NCBI GenBank assembly: GCA_051879315.1
Contig: JBJELW010000058.1
Location: 1-64,000, forward strand
Length of the DNA: 64,000 nucleotides
Source: Roseburia_C sp051879315
GTDB taxonomy: Bacteria > Bacillota > Clostridia > Lachnospirales > Lachnospiraceae
Direction: 5' to 3'
How positions within the stretch are numbered: the stretch's first letter is position 1; the number at the start of each line of letters is the position of its first letter. This document shows positions 1-6,503 of this stretch, piece after piece. The translations under genes were made by a program, and so were the position numbers. The notes under the pieces were generated by a model, which saw nothing but the letters and a program-made list of their open reading frames with translations, was not told the DNA's origin and ran no database searches.

Positions 1-104
1 TGCAAATGGATGGAAAAAATCCACAAGGTCAGATCATGCGGGATCTGTCCAGGGAATTGGTGAAGGCAGAGAAAAAGCGTCTTCGGGAAGAAAAGAAGAA
101 ATAA
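1..104 (+). CDS. C-terminal end of an unidentified protein (partial)
   Basis: The window opens inside an open frame (codons in phase with position 3) that ends with TAA at 102-104. The visible tail of 33 residues is very basic and helical, ending RLREEKKK. No domain can be recognised from so short a piece. It is on the same strand as the next genes, but 65 bases separate it from the start at 170. It is listed only so that the truncated gene is not lost. Confidence 0.5.
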   Translation, partial: QMDGKNPQGQIMRDLSRELVKAEKKRLREEKKK

Positions 105-169
105 TATGATTTATCATTGTTTAATAATGAGACGGTAGAATCGAAAAAAGCTAGATGTGTGAGGATATT

Positions 170-808
170 ATGGACAAAAATAATAAGATACTTGTGGATT
201 ATGTATGCGGAAAATCAAAGTTATGGAGTTTTTTAATATGGTTTATGTTTGTTCTGACTATTATATCCATTGCTGCGATATTGGCTATGTGTATTATTGA
301 TCCTGAATTATTACTTTTTGAAGGCGACTATGCTGTTTTGGGGATTATGGCATTACTTCTTATTTTTGGAGTTTGTAGTGTGTTTTATTTTAAGTTTATT
401 GTAAGTATGAAAGAATATAGAGAAGAATTGAAAATAAAGTACAATGGACTTAATGATGAACAAAAGCAGGAGATTCTAGATTGCGCAAAAATTTATAGGG
501 AGATTTCTCGGAATGCTCGGAGAGCCTGGGGTCGCTTTGCTTATGATACATTTTATATAAGTGATAATTATATTTATGGGTATTTAGCCATATGCAAAAC
601 GCAGAAATCTCTTATTTTGAGTCCGGTTGTATTTGAATATATCTCGTTGAAGGACGTAGAGGCGGCAAAAAAAGATACATTTGTAGGTAATACAGTTTTG
701 GTAATGATCACCAAAGATAAAAAGATTTATAGGTGTAGAGGGGAAGAAAAACAGATAAAAGAATTGGATGAGAGAATTAAGGGTCGAATGTCGGATGTTC
801 CGATTTGA
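170..808 (+). CDS. Small membrane protein, function unknown
   Basis: Predicted 212-residue protein. An upstream ATG exists at 155, but the one at 170 has GAGGAT just before it (161-166), so 170 is preferred. Residues about 18-40 and 52-76 are hydrophobic and look like two membrane helices with a short acidic loop. The remaining two thirds is soluble and mixed charged. A two-helix N-terminus with a C-terminal beta-rich region is reminiscent of YcxB-like or PH-like bacterial membrane proteins, but no diagnostic motif was seen, so no function is assigned. The region is AT-rich compared with the pst and later genes, which fits an accessory stretch. A hairpin with a T-run follows at 831-875. Confidence 0.6.
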   Translation: MDKNNKILVDYVCGKSKLWSFLIWFMFVLTIISIAAILAMCIIDPELLLFEGDYAVLGIMALLLIFGVCSVFYFKFIVSMKEYREELKIKYNGLNDEQKQEILDCAKIYREISRNARRAWGRFAYDTFYISDNYIYGYLAICKTQKSLILSPVVFEYISLKDVEAAKKDTFVGNTVLVMITKDKKIYRCRGEEKQIKELDERIKGRMSDVPI

Positions 809-830
809 TTTGTAAGGAGAAAAGAAAATG

Positions 831-875
831 AACTTGATGCAAAAACATAAAACTTTTTGTATCAAGTTGTTTTTT
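831..875 (+). terminator. Probable intrinsic terminator
   Basis: AACTTGATGCAAAAA (831-845) pairs with TTTTTGTATCAAGTT (854-868) with one G-T wobble, an 8-base loop, and TTTTTT at 870-875. The stem is AT-rich but long. It probably ends the transcript of the membrane protein gene at 170-808. Confidence 0.6.
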
Positions 876-1134
876 GCCAACCTATGGAAATTATGGATAT
901 TTAGAATTATTAGATAAATTAGTTGAACAGTGGCATCATAATGAAGATATAACAAAAAAGATTGTGGAGAAATTTGAAAGAAAATTAAACGAAATTACAG
1001 AACTCAAAGTATCTATGGTTGATAGTGTTAGATGCCCATTTTGCAAAAGTGAAAATATTTCTATTTGTAAAAGAAATACACTCCAAAAGTATCCGGTCGA
1101 TTGGCTAAAAATTGATATAGGAAGTATGGAATAA
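874..1134 (+). pseudogene. Fragment with a CxxC zinc-ribbon-like motif
   Basis: An open frame of 86 codons that can only begin at TTG (874), inside the T-run of the preceding terminator, with no ribosome binding site. The translation contains RCPFCKSENI, half of a zinc-ribbon-type knuckle, near residue 54. The second cysteine pair expected of a complete ribbon is not present; only one further Cys follows. This looks like the remainder of a 5'-truncated gene rather than an intact one. It sits in the AT-rich accessory patch. Alternatives are a genuine small protein with a non-standard start, or a chance frame. Confidence 0.3.
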
Positions 1135-1212
1135 TTTTCTTAACGGAAGTGGTAGGATTCTTGGCTGAAAAATATGATTTAATCTGTATTCTTCGATTAA
1201 GGGGTGTAACCA

Positions 1213-1461
1213 ATGACACAAGAAATGAGTGAAACATTAAGAATATTGAAAGAGGAAAATTCCTATGTGAAGTCTGAGATAGAAGGGCTTTCTGATCTGT
1301 TGTGGTCGATGGGAGTAAGAACGATTTATCCGGGAGGAGAACAATTGATTCAATGGTTTTATACAGCGGTTCCTGCTTTTGATAACAGGGTTCCTATGGA
1401 CATATTAAAAGAAGATGGGGAATGCGAATTGTATAAATGGATGAAAACGATTCCTTGCTAA
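1213..1461 (+). CDS. Xre/MbcA/ParS-like antitoxin C-domain protein (tentative)
   Basis: 82-residue protein starting at ATG 1213, preceded by a weak AAGGGG. The second half (about residues 30-82) has the pattern of the toxin-binding domain of Xre/MbcA/ParS antitoxins (DUF2384 type): a tryptophan-containing helix (QWFYTAVPAF), then NRVPMDILKEDGE with the Pro-x-x-(I/L)-L core, then an amphipathic helix. The usual N-terminal HTH is missing and replaced by about 30 acidic, helical residues. No RES-domain toxin is visible next to it, so if it is an antitoxin it is orphan or truncated. The neighbourhood (fragments, gap, RelBE-like pair) fits a toxin-antitoxin-rich patch. The family assignment is by eye and could be wrong. 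Confidence 0.4.
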   Translation: MTQEMSETLRILKEENSYVKSEIEGLSDLLWSMGVRTIYPGGEQLIQWFYTAVPAFDNRVPMDILKEDGECELYKWMKTIPC

Positions 1462-1709
1462 ATATAAGGAAAGTTATTTGGATGGGGAAGACAAATTGGG
1501 GGGAGGGTGTTAACTTCTCTCATCTTTATGATAATATCAATACGATCTGCCCTATTCTGTCATTAGTACAGGAGATGGTTACTGCCTGCTTTCCGAATTC
1601 AATCATTTAAACAGTATTTTTCTAAGCTTTTTCTGATTTTTTGCTCTGAGTTTACGGCTTGAATCTTTATTTCATACTACTAAGCAGTAAAGATTACTGA
1701 AATGGCGAC

Positions 1710-1888
1710 ATGTCAATGGGTAAATTTACTGCCTATAAGGAACAAAAGCGTTTGCAGGCGGTAGATACTTTTGGTATCCACCTGACGCTGTCGGCATGAC
1801 GAATCTGGAGTATGGGAAATGGGGCATGAGAGAAAAAATGCATTTCCCTCCAATTCCCCGAAAAGATGAATCGATAGAAAAGGATTAG
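1710..1888 (+). pseudogene. Frameshifted gene remnant
   Basis: Two short overlapping frames look like pieces of one broken gene. One runs from ATG 1710 (translation MSMGKFTAYKEQKRLQ...) to TGA 1797-1799. The other, in a different frame, reads GMTNLEYGKWGMREK and ends at TAG 1886-1888. Joining them needs one frameshift near 1784-1796. I do not recognise the family. The rest of 1462-1935 shows no gene, only AT-rich sequence with scattered stops. Confidence 0.25.
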
Positions 1889-1935
1889 CTGACCAAACTG
1901 TTATGCAGTATTACACATGCCGGGACTCTACTTTT

Positions 1936-2145
1936 CGTAGGTGGTGTGATCCGCTTCTTACGCTTATGATAGGAGCATAGGAGGTACAATNNNNNNNNNN
2001 NNNNNNNNNNNNNNNNNNNNNNNNNNNNNNNNNNNNNNNNNNNNNNNNNNNNNNNNNNNNNNNNNNNNNNNNNNNNNNNNNNNNNNNNNNCGTAGGTGGT
2101 GTGATCCGCTTCTTACGCTTATGATAGGAGCATAGGAGGTACAAT
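1936..2145. repeat. 55-bp perfect duplication flanking a 100-N assembly gap
   Basis: Bases 1936-1990 (from CGTAGGTGGTGTGATCC to GAGGTACAAT) are repeated without a mismatch at 2091-2145, immediately after the run of Ns at 1991-2090. The copies touch the gap exactly on both sides. A 55-base identical overlap at contig ends equals a default k-mer length of common de Bruijn assemblers, so the gap is most simply a scaffold join of two contigs that share their terminal k-mer. The second copy carries the ribosome binding site (AGGAGGT) of the next gene. Confidence 0.9.
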
Positions 2146-2148
2146 GAA

Positions 2149-2748
2149 ATGAATCAATATGTAACAGGCGCAGTGATTAAAGAACTGCGGGAAAAAAATC
2201 ATCTCACCCAGGCAGAACTGGCAGAAAAACTGAAGGTGTCGGACAAGACGATTTCAAAGTGGGAAACGGCCAAAGGATACCCGGATATAACATTGCTTGA
2301 GCCCATAGCAGGTGTGTTTGGCGTGTCCGTGACAGAACTCATTTCGGGAAATGCTATCTATAATATGAATGTTTCGGCAAATATGATGCGCTCCAAGTTC
2401 TATGTTTGTCCCATGTGTGGCAATGTGATACACAGCATGGGTGAGGCAGTGATTACCTGCCATGGAGTGCAGCTTCGCCCTTCTGAGGCAGAGGAACCGG
2501 ACGAAAAACATAAGATTTTTATAGAACGAGTGGAAGATGAATACTTTGTGCACATGGAACATGAGATGACGAAGCTACATTATATATCATTTATGGCGGC
2601 ATTATCATCCGACAGAATGCAAATGGTGAAACTGTATCCGGAAGGAAATGCAGAGGCGAGATTCAAAATCCAAGGTGTAAAACAGATTTACGTTTATTGC
2701 AATAAAGATGGATTGTATTGCAAAAAGCCATACAAAGTGATACGATGA
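2149..2748 (+). CDS. XRE-family HTH regulator with superoxide-reductase-like C-terminal domain
   Basis: 199 residues, start ATG 2149 with AGGAGGT at 2133-2139. Residues 8-62 are a canonical Cro/C1 helix-turn-helix (LTQAELAEKLKVSDKTISKWE). Residues 84-195 resemble desulfoferrodoxin/superoxide reductase: CPMC (87-90) and CH (104-105) like the small rubredoxin-type site, then a neelaredoxin-like part with HEMTKLH (138-144), His121 and CNKDGLY (184-190). Iron in superoxide reductases is held by four His and one Cys; the last His, in CNxHG, is Asp187 here, so full iron binding is doubtful. HTH plus such a domain is a recurrent clostridial architecture and suggests a redox- or metal-sensing repressor. 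It is followed after 21 bases by the relB-like gene. Confidence 0.75.
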   Translation: MNQYVTGAVIKELREKNHLTQAELAEKLKVSDKTISKWETAKGYPDITLLEPIAGVFGVSVTELISGNAIYNMNVSANMMRSKFYVCPMCGNVIHSMGEAVITCHGVQLRPSEAEEPDEKHKIFIERVEDEYFVHMEHEMTKLHYISFMAALSSDRMQMVKLYPEGNAEARFKIQGVKQIYVYCNKDGLYCKKPYKVIR

Positions 2749-2769
2749 TTGGGAAAGGTGGTGCTTAAT

Positions 2770-3069
2770 ATGGCAGTTAAAACAGCAAATGTAACAGCAA
2801 GAATTCAACCAGATATTAAAGAATCGGCTGAAGCAATTTTGGAGAGACTTGGTATTCCTGTTTCAGTTTTTATTGATATGACATATAGACAAGTAATAGC
2901 ACACAATGGCGTTCCGTTTGAATTGACTGTTCCTAAGACCATTACAGTACGGGATGAAATGACAGATGCACAGTTTGCCTTTATGATGAATACAGGGCTT
3001 AATCAGGCAAAAGCAGATGAATCAAAGCCGGTAAAAGACGTGTTTACTGATTTGAGAAAGAGGATTTAG
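2770..3069 (+). CDS. RelB/DinJ-type antitoxin
   Basis: 99 residues from ATG 2770; GGTGG at 2759-2763 serves as ribosome binding site, which rules out the longer TTG-started frame. The N-terminal 45 residues (TARIQPDIKESAEAILERLG followed by VSVFIDMTYRQV) are the ribbon-helix-helix DNA-binding fold typical of RelB/DinJ antitoxins. The C-terminal half is charged and likely unfolded until it wraps the toxin. It ends three bases before the toxin gene, the standard antitoxin-first order, and probably autoregulates the operon. Confidence in the family is high; the exact RelB versus DinJ subgroup is not decided. Confidence 0.85.
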   Translation: MAVKTANVTARIQPDIKESAEAILERLGIPVSVFIDMTYRQVIAHNGVPFELTVPKTITVRDEMTDAQFAFMMNTGLNQAKADESKPVKDVFTDLRKRI

Positions 3070-3071
3070 TC

Positions 3072-3410
3072 ATGGCAGAAGTCTACGAAGTAAAGATTAC
3101 TACGCAGGCTCAGGAACAAATGGAAGAAATTGTTGATTACATTTCCCATGAACTATTTGCTCCAGATGCTGCAAATAATCTTTTGGATAAAATGGAAAAG
3201 AGTATTTATGCGTTGTCAGAATTTCCAGAACATTATCAGTTGATTGAAGAAGAACCTTGGAGAACTGAGGGGATTAGAAAAATTGTAGTGAATAACTTTC
3301 TTATATATTATTGGGTAGATAAAGTAAATAGGAAGGTACAAATAACGGCGGTGATTTATGAAAAACGGGATCAAATAGCACAACTTAAAAAGATGAGCTT
3401 AGAAATATAA
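3072..3410 (+). CDS. RelE/ParE-family toxin
   Basis: 112 residues, ATG 3072, two bases after the antitoxin stop. The pattern fits the RelE/ParE fold: YEVKITTQAQEQMEEIVDYI helix pair, then FPEHYQLIEEEPWRTEGIRKIVVNNFLIYYWVD and a final strand (QITAVIYEKRDQ) with basic residues. Members either cut mRNA at the ribosome (RelE) or inhibit gyrase (ParE). Which applies cannot be decided by eye, although the EGIRKIVVNNFLIYYWVD section and the antitoxin type favour the broad RelE/StbE-like group. Translation is probably coupled to the antitoxin. Confidence 0.85.
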   Translation: MAEVYEVKITTQAQEQMEEIVDYISHELFAPDAANNLLDKMEKSIYALSEFPEHYQLIEEEPWRTEGIRKIVVNNFLIYYWVDKVNRKVQITAVIYEKRDQIAQLKKMSLEI

Positions 3411-3448
3411 AATTTTGAAACCAACACCAAAATCTAGGGGGAACCATT

Positions 3449-3886
3449 ATGAACCAATTATTTGAAAATTTAGCATCCTACCGGGAGGGCATCGTCACTC
3501 AGCATGAGGTAAAGCTCCATTGCTGCAGTTGTATCCTGGATGAGTGCAATCTGTTTTCCTATATTGAACTGCTGTATCAGGACGGTAGCCGCCATTTTGT
3601 CTATGAGGATGAAGAGGGGTTCAAAAAGTTTGAGAAGAACTTTATGGACAATCGCTTTACTTCCTTCCATGAGTTTTTCACCACGGAGGAGCTGGCAGTA
3701 GAGCAACGGGGAGACCTGTCCTTTAAATATTATGTGAGGAGAGATCCTTCGGATTACACCATTGCAAATCTGGCAGACATCTTAAAGGAACTGGCTGACT
3801 ATCCAAAGACGGACGCACGCATCACCACCTTAGGTAGCTATGACCGGAAGGTGAACTACCACGATAACGTCAATTCCAATATGTAA
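3449..3886 (+). CDS. Conserved-looking protein of unknown function
   Basis: 145 residues, ATG 3449 with AGGGGGAACC upstream. No signal peptide or membrane helix. It is acidic and rich in Phe, Tyr, Asp and Glu, with a CCSC cluster near residue 25. I do not recognise a domain. It ends in a distinctive tail, NYHDNVNSNM, which is encoded a second time with conservative changes (NYHENLNSNM plus stop) at 3929-3961, beyond a palindromic repeat. It lies on the same strand as, and just upstream of, the VYGPPE lipoprotein and the radical SAM enzyme, so it may belong with them; the link is only positional. Confidence 0.6.
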   Translation: MNQLFENLASYREGIVTQHEVKLHCCSCILDECNLFSYIELLYQDGSRHFVYEDEEGFKKFEKNFMDNRFTSFHEFFTTEELAVEQRGDLSFKYYVRRDPSDYTIANLADILKELADYPKTDARITTLGSYDRKVNYHDNVNSNM

Positions 3887-3973
3887 ACCGACACAAGGGC
3901 TCCGTCACCTGCGGTGACACCTCGTGTCAACTACCATGAGAACCTCAATTCCAATATGTAAACCGACACAAGG
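3854..3973 (+). repeat. 45-bp direct repeats bracketing the palindrome
   Basis: Bases 3854-3898 and 3929-3973 are near-identical (AACTACCA... CAATATGTAAACCGACACAAGG), differing at only a few positions. The first copy is the end of the 3449-3886 gene. The second encodes the same peptide tail with Asp to Glu and Val to Leu and its own TAA, which suggests the remnant of a second, paralogous gene. Confidence 0.85.
3890..3928 (+). repeat. 39-bp palindromic junction repeat, copy 1
   Basis: Begins GACACAAGG, has core CCGTCACCTGCGGTGAC and ends CCTCGTGTC. The outer stem pairs GACAC with GTGTC. Four further copies of the same length lie at 7453, 8420, 32214 and 32585, all on the + strand and all at gene junctions. 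This copy is upstream of the VYGPPE lipoprotein gene. Confidence 0.9.
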
Positions 3974-3985
3974 AGGAAATCAACT

Positions 3986-4216
3986 ATGAAGAACAAACAT
4001 GTATCGGCATTTCTTTTGGCCACTTCATTCTGTGCAGCAACCATGACAGCATGTGGAGTGTACGGTCCGCCGGAAGAATACACCCAGTATGAAGAAGATA
4101 TTTCTGATTCGGAAGTCAGTGATCAGGGTGATGACGTGAATCACGAGGATTCGGACTATGACCCGGAAGAAGAGGAACCTGCCTGCGTGTATGGACCGCC
4201 GGAGGCTTTTGAATAG
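3986..4216 (+). CDS. Small lipoprotein with two VYGPPE motifs, possible peptide precursor
   Basis: 76 residues, ATG 3986, ribosome binding site AAGGAGG at 3970-3976. Residues 1-22 are a lipoprotein signal ending MTAC, with Cys23 as the predicted lipidated residue. The mature part is extremely acidic and contains VYGPPE twice (25-30 and 68-73), the second preceded by Cys67, so both repeats are Cys-linked YGPP motifs. The stop is 9 bases before a radical SAM/SPASM gene. Small lipoproteins beside SPASM enzymes are known as rSAM/lipoprotein systems, in which the short repeated motif is the suspected modification site. That assignment is inference from context and motif repetition; no modification is demonstrated. 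Confidence 0.7.
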   Translation: MKNKHVSAFLLATSFCAATMTACGVYGPPEEYTQYEEDISDSEVSDQGDDVNHEDSDYDPEEEEPACVYGPPEAFE

Positions 4217-4225
4217 GAGATTTGT

Positions 4226-5329
4226 ATGAAGGATATATATTCAGATATTCCCGTGGAAATCAAACAGCAGCACTTTGATCAGTTGAATGAGTATAAAGAG
4301 GAACTGAGAAAAAATCCGGAGCTTCGTTCTCTTTTTCTGGAGATGACCTTAAGCTGCAATGAGCATTGTCTCCACTGCGGAAGCAATTGCGGGGACGTTC
4401 CCATGGAAAATCCCGTCTCTGATTATGAGATCATCCAGACATTGATTCAACTGAAAGATGATTTGCGGAAAGAGAAAAAGGGCCTGCCCTTTCTTAACGT
4501 GACAGGTGGCGAGCCCATGTTAAGGCCGCATCTGTGTGAGCTTATGAAAACCATTTCCCGGTTGGGATATAAATGGGGGATGACCAGCAATGGAGTACTA
4601 ATTACCGCTGAGGTGGCAAAGGCGTTAAAGGATGCAGGAATGTATTCGGTGGGAATCAGCCTGGATGGATTAAAGGAATCCCATGAGTGGTTTCGTCAGA
4701 CACCGGGCTCCTATGACAAAGCGCTGGAGGCATTGGATCATTTGCTGGACGCAGGCATCGAAAAGGTATTGGTTACCACGGTGGTTCATAAGAGAAACAT
4801 CCATGAGCTGGATGGGATATACGAAGTGCTGAAGGCACACAAGTGCAAAATGTGGCGAATCATCAATGTGGAACCCATAGGCAGAGCATTGACCAATCCG
4901 GACTTAATGCTTACTTCTGACGATTACAAATATATCATTTCCTACATAGCCAATCACCAGGAGGATGACATGGAACTTCTGTATAGCTGCAATCATTACC
5001 TTGGTCTGGAGCTGGAACGGAAGACCCGGCCATGGTATTTCTTTTGCAGGGCAGGACTTCATGTGGCCAGTATCCAATACAATGGAGACATCAGCGCATG
5101 CCTGGATGTGGAAAGGCGCCCGGAACTTACATTTGGAAACATAAGAAAAGACAACCTGTTAGATATATGGAAGAACGAGTTCAAGATCTATCGGGAACAT
5201 AAAGAAAATAAATCTGAAACCTGCAGCGTATGTGAGCATAGAGAGAATTGCCAGGGTGGAGGTTATCACACTTGGGATTTTGATAAAAATGAGCCACGAA
5301 TCTGCATGGTCAGGGAACTCACATGTTAG
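4226..5329 (+). CDS. Radical SAM/SPASM-domain enzyme, probable peptide or protein maturase
   Basis: 367 residues, ATG 4226 with GGAG upstream. The radical SAM cluster motif is CNEHCLHC (Cys44, Cys48, Cys51), followed by GGEP (94-97) for S-adenosylmethionine binding. The C-terminus is a SPASM domain with Cys274, Cys292, Cys333, Cys336, Cys342 and Cys360, enough for two auxiliary 4Fe-4S clusters, as in anSME- and PqqE-type enzymes that modify peptides. The gene directly follows the VYGPPE lipoprotein, its likely substrate, and ends in a terminator at 5412. Alternatives are a sulfatase-type maturase (no sulfatase is nearby) or a heme/cofactor enzyme. The fold is certain, the substrate is inferred. 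Confidence 0.85.
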   Translation: MKDIYSDIPVEIKQQHFDQLNEYKEELRKNPELRSLFLEMTLSCNEHCLHCGSNCGDVPMENPVSDYEIIQTLIQLKDDLRKEKKGLPFLNVTGGEPMLRPHLCELMKTISRLGYKWGMTSNGVLITAEVAKALKDAGMYSVGISLDGLKESHEWFRQTPGSYDKALEALDHLLDAGIEKVLVTTVVHKRNIHELDGIYEVLKAHKCKMWRIINVEPIGRALTNPDLMLTSDDYKYIISYIANHQEDDMELLYSCNHYLGLELERKTRPWYFFCRAGLHVASIQYNGDISACLDVERRPELTFGNIRKDNLLDIWKNEFKIYREHKENKSETCSVCEHRENCQGGGYHTWDFDKNEPRICMVRELTC

Positions 5330-5411
5330 ATGACAAAGTCATCAAAAAACAAATTACATTTTACAAAATCTTTGCAAACAGAAAACTGCAGACTTTACAT
5401 TGCCATTTTAG

Positions 5412-5447
5412 AATGCCCCTTGTAGTGATACAGGAGGCATTTTATCT
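5412..5447 (+). terminator. Intrinsic terminator of the lipoprotein/radical SAM operon
   Basis: AATGCCCCTTGTA (5412-5424) pairs with TACAGGAGGCATT (5429-5441) around a GTGA loop, with one wobble and one mismatch, followed by TTTATCTTAT. Confidence 0.7.
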
Positions 5448-5506
5448 TATCCCTAAATCCCCAAAACTCTCCCCGGAGTACTCATCCAAGGAAAGAAATC
5501 CTCCTG

Positions 5507-5512
5507 TATAAT
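5507..5512 (+). promoter_or_regulatory. -10 box of the pst operon promoter
   Basis: TATAAT at 5507-5512, 38 bases before the pstS start codon. No good -35 hexamer stands 17 bases upstream, as is common for activator-dependent phosphate promoters. A cluster of TTTACA-like words lies at 5353-5399, but upstream of the preceding terminator. Confidence 0.45.
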
Positions 5513-5549
5513 ACATAGAAAACAATAAAATGGAAAAGAGGAAAAAATT

Positions 5550-6467
5550 ATGAAAAAGAAAATGGTAAAATTATTAGCTTTAACAGCTGCAACAACAATG
5601 GCTGTGGCAAGTTTGACTGCATGTGGCAGTGAGGATTCCACCAGCGATACATCTACCGCAGATGCAACAACAGATGCTGCTACGGATGAGACAGCAGATG
5701 ACGCAGAAGAGAATACAGATACAGCTGACTTGAGCGGAAGCATTGCTTTGGCAGGAAGTACTTCCATGGAGAAGTTGGCAAACGCTTTGATGGAAGCGTT
5801 CATGGAGAAATATCCGGATGTAACCGTTACAACTGAGTTTACCGGATCCAGTGCAGGACTTGAGTCTTTACAGGCAGGAAGCGTAGATATCGGTAATGCA
5901 TCCCGTGCGTTAAGCGATGATGAGAAGAATGCAGGAGCAGTTGAGAATATCGTGGCAATCGATGGTATTGCAGTTATCACTGATCTGGAGAATACAGTGA
6001 CCGAGTTGACTTCTGATGAGCTGGCAAAGATTTATACCGGCGAGGTTACTAACTGGAGCGAGTTGGGCGGATCAGATGAAGCTATCGTGGTGATCGGTCG
6101 TGAGGCTGGTTCCGGTACCAGAGATGCTTTTGAAGAGTTACTTGAGGTTAAGGATGCATGCAACTATGCACAGGAGTTAGATTCTACCGGTGCAGTACTG
6201 GCTAAGGTTGCAGCTACTCCCGGAGCAATTGGTTATGTATCTTTGGACGTATTAGACGGTTCTGTGACACCTATCGCATTAAATGGTGTTGAGGCAACAG
6301 AAGAGAATATTGTTGCTGGTGACTACTTGCTTTCCCGTCCTTTCGTAATGGCTACCATGGGAGAGATTTCTGAGCAGAATGAGCTGGTACAGGCATGGTT
6401 CGATTATATCCAGTCTGAAGAGGGACAGGAAGTAGTTAAGGGCGCAGGCCTTATTATCCCCCAGTAG
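5550..6467 (+). CDS. pstS: Phosphate-binding lipoprotein of the Pst importer
   Basis: 305 residues, ATG 5550, AAGAGGAAAAAA upstream. The signal peptide ends LTAC with Cys25 lipidated, followed by an Asp/Thr-rich linker (to about 60) typical of Gram-positive lipoproteins. The periplasmic-binding fold then shows the PstS signatures AGSTSMEKL, TEFTGSSAG, REAGSGTRDAFE and GAIGYVSL. It captures inorganic phosphate outside the membrane and hands it to PstCA. First gene of pstS-pstC-pstA-pstB-phoU, expected to be induced on phosphate starvation by the PhoP/PhoR-like pair encoded at 10154-12168. Confidence 0.95.
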   Translation: MKKKMVKLLALTAATTMAVASLTACGSEDSTSDTSTADATTDAATDETADDAEENTDTADLSGSIALAGSTSMEKLANALMEAFMEKYPDVTVTTEFTGSSAGLESLQAGSVDIGNASRALSDDEKNAGAVENIVAIDGIAVITDLENTVTELTSDELAKIYTGEVTNWSELGGSDEAIVVIGREAGSGTRDAFEELLEVKDACNYAQELDSTGAVLAKVAATPGAIGYVSLDVLDGSVTPIALNGVEATEENIVAGDYLLSRPFVMATMGEISEQNELVQAWFDYIQSEEGQEVVKGAGLIIPQ

Positions 6468-6503
6468 TCAGTACATCTCAGCAGAGAAAATCAGGAGAGA
6501 TAT

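Noticed and set aside
584..955. Minus-strand 123-codon frame with hydrophobic stretch
   Set aside because: It is antisense to the membrane protein gene and the terminator, in AT-rich sequence where chance frames are common.
1911..2144. Minus-strand open frame across the N gap
   Set aside because: Most of it is the artificial N run plus the duplicated 55 bases; not a gene.
5353..5399. TTTACA-like cluster as a Pho box for pstS
   Set aside because: It lies upstream of the terminator of the previous operon and more than 100 bases from the pst -10 box, so its role in pst control is doubtful.
5323..5511. 62-codon open frame overlapping the radical SAM gene end
   Set aside because: It runs through the terminator hairpin and the pst promoter region, has no ribosome binding site and no recognisable features.
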